A program made the translations under genes and the position numbers. A stretch of DNA of 64,000 nt from Oscillatoria acuminata PCC 6304 (GTDB taxonomy: Bacteria > Cyanobacteriota > Cyanobacteriia > Cyanobacteriales > Laspinemataceae). The stretch is from assembly GCF_000317105.1 (NCBI RefSeq), contig NC_019693.1, positions 62,001 to 126,000 on the forward strand, in the 5' to 3' direction. The notes under the pieces were generated by a model. It was not told the DNA's origin, made no database searches, and saw only the letters and a program-made list of their open reading frames with translations. This document shows positions 63,847-64,000 of this stretch, in pieces (within the stretch, counting starts at the first letter, position 1; each line of letters opens with the position of its first letter).

Positions 63847-64000
63847 GATTCACTCCATAAATTAGGGGAGAAACAGGGTACGGTCCCTAAACCGCCATGA
63901 GTTTTTCTTTGAATAATATTTTAACGGCTTTTGACGGCTTGGGAGTAATTAGGGGGTCTGACCTCCTCTCTGATTCCCTACCAGAATCCTTCAGGGTGGG

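Overview
The window looks like chromosomal DNA of a filamentous cyanobacterium, probably of the non-heterocystous Oscillatoriales type. Reasons: the HIP1 octamer GCGATCGC and its fragments are scattered everywhere; short extragenic palindromes and a heptamer array of cyanobacterial type are common; and several families are essentially cyanobacterial (DUF3318, DUF1816, DUF4332, HetP, AAA-like proteins with WD40 repeats). The species assignment is inference only.

Layout. 1-1270: 5' part of a gene for a CAP-domain protein with RTX calcium-binding repeats, running off the left edge. 1374-10501: nine genes on the minus strand, apparently one transcription unit behind a recognisable promoter. They encode three Rieske oxygenases, a 2Fe-2S ferredoxin, two ferritin-like di-iron proteins, a membrane fatty-acid-hydroxylase-type enzyme, a left-handed beta-helix acyltransferase and a GH3-type acyl-adenylating enzyme. 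This is an oxygenase-rich biosynthetic cluster of unknown product. 11022-18096: a small unknown gene, a heptamer repeat array, two AAA-like NTPases (one with 14 WD40 repeats) and a lipoprotein metallopeptidase. 18503-33312: mostly housekeeping genes (queE, trpD, carA, mrnC, rlmB) mixed with small conserved genes, a STAS-domain anti-sigma antagonist that seems to start at AUU, a beta-lactamase-like hydrolase and a di-haem cytochrome. 33624-35794: a membrane-protein gene cut by an intact IS66-family element whose 8-bp target duplication can be read directly. 37270-43477: aminopeptidase P, DUF4332, TetR and a pair of M16 peptidases.

43994-55354 is an export locus. It holds a PEP-CTERM protein, an RTX protein, a parvulin-type foldase, two near-identical double-glycine-leader peptides, a HetP-domain protein that carries the same leader plus a 19-residue tail at its C-terminus, an HlyD adaptor, and a 1061-residue exporter with cyclic-nucleotide-binding-like, C39 peptidase and ABC domains (HetC-like). 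A palindrome of the form TTGCCA-N3-TGGCAA recurs 67-71 bp upstream of three of these genes and once further upstream of the adaptor gene; in front of one peptide gene it is amplified five-fold inside a 79-bp tandem repeat. This locus is the strongest candidate for an undescribed system.

56804-63647 is a two-gene unit of a very large UPF1-like SF1 helicase and an overlapping PLD-family protein, resembling antiphage helicase/nuclease pairs. Non-coding DNA contains a MITE-like family of three copies, each flanked by 12-bp target duplications, and a second family of palindromic extragenic repeats that mostly sit near 3' ends of genes. No tRNA, rRNA or CRISPR array was recognised.
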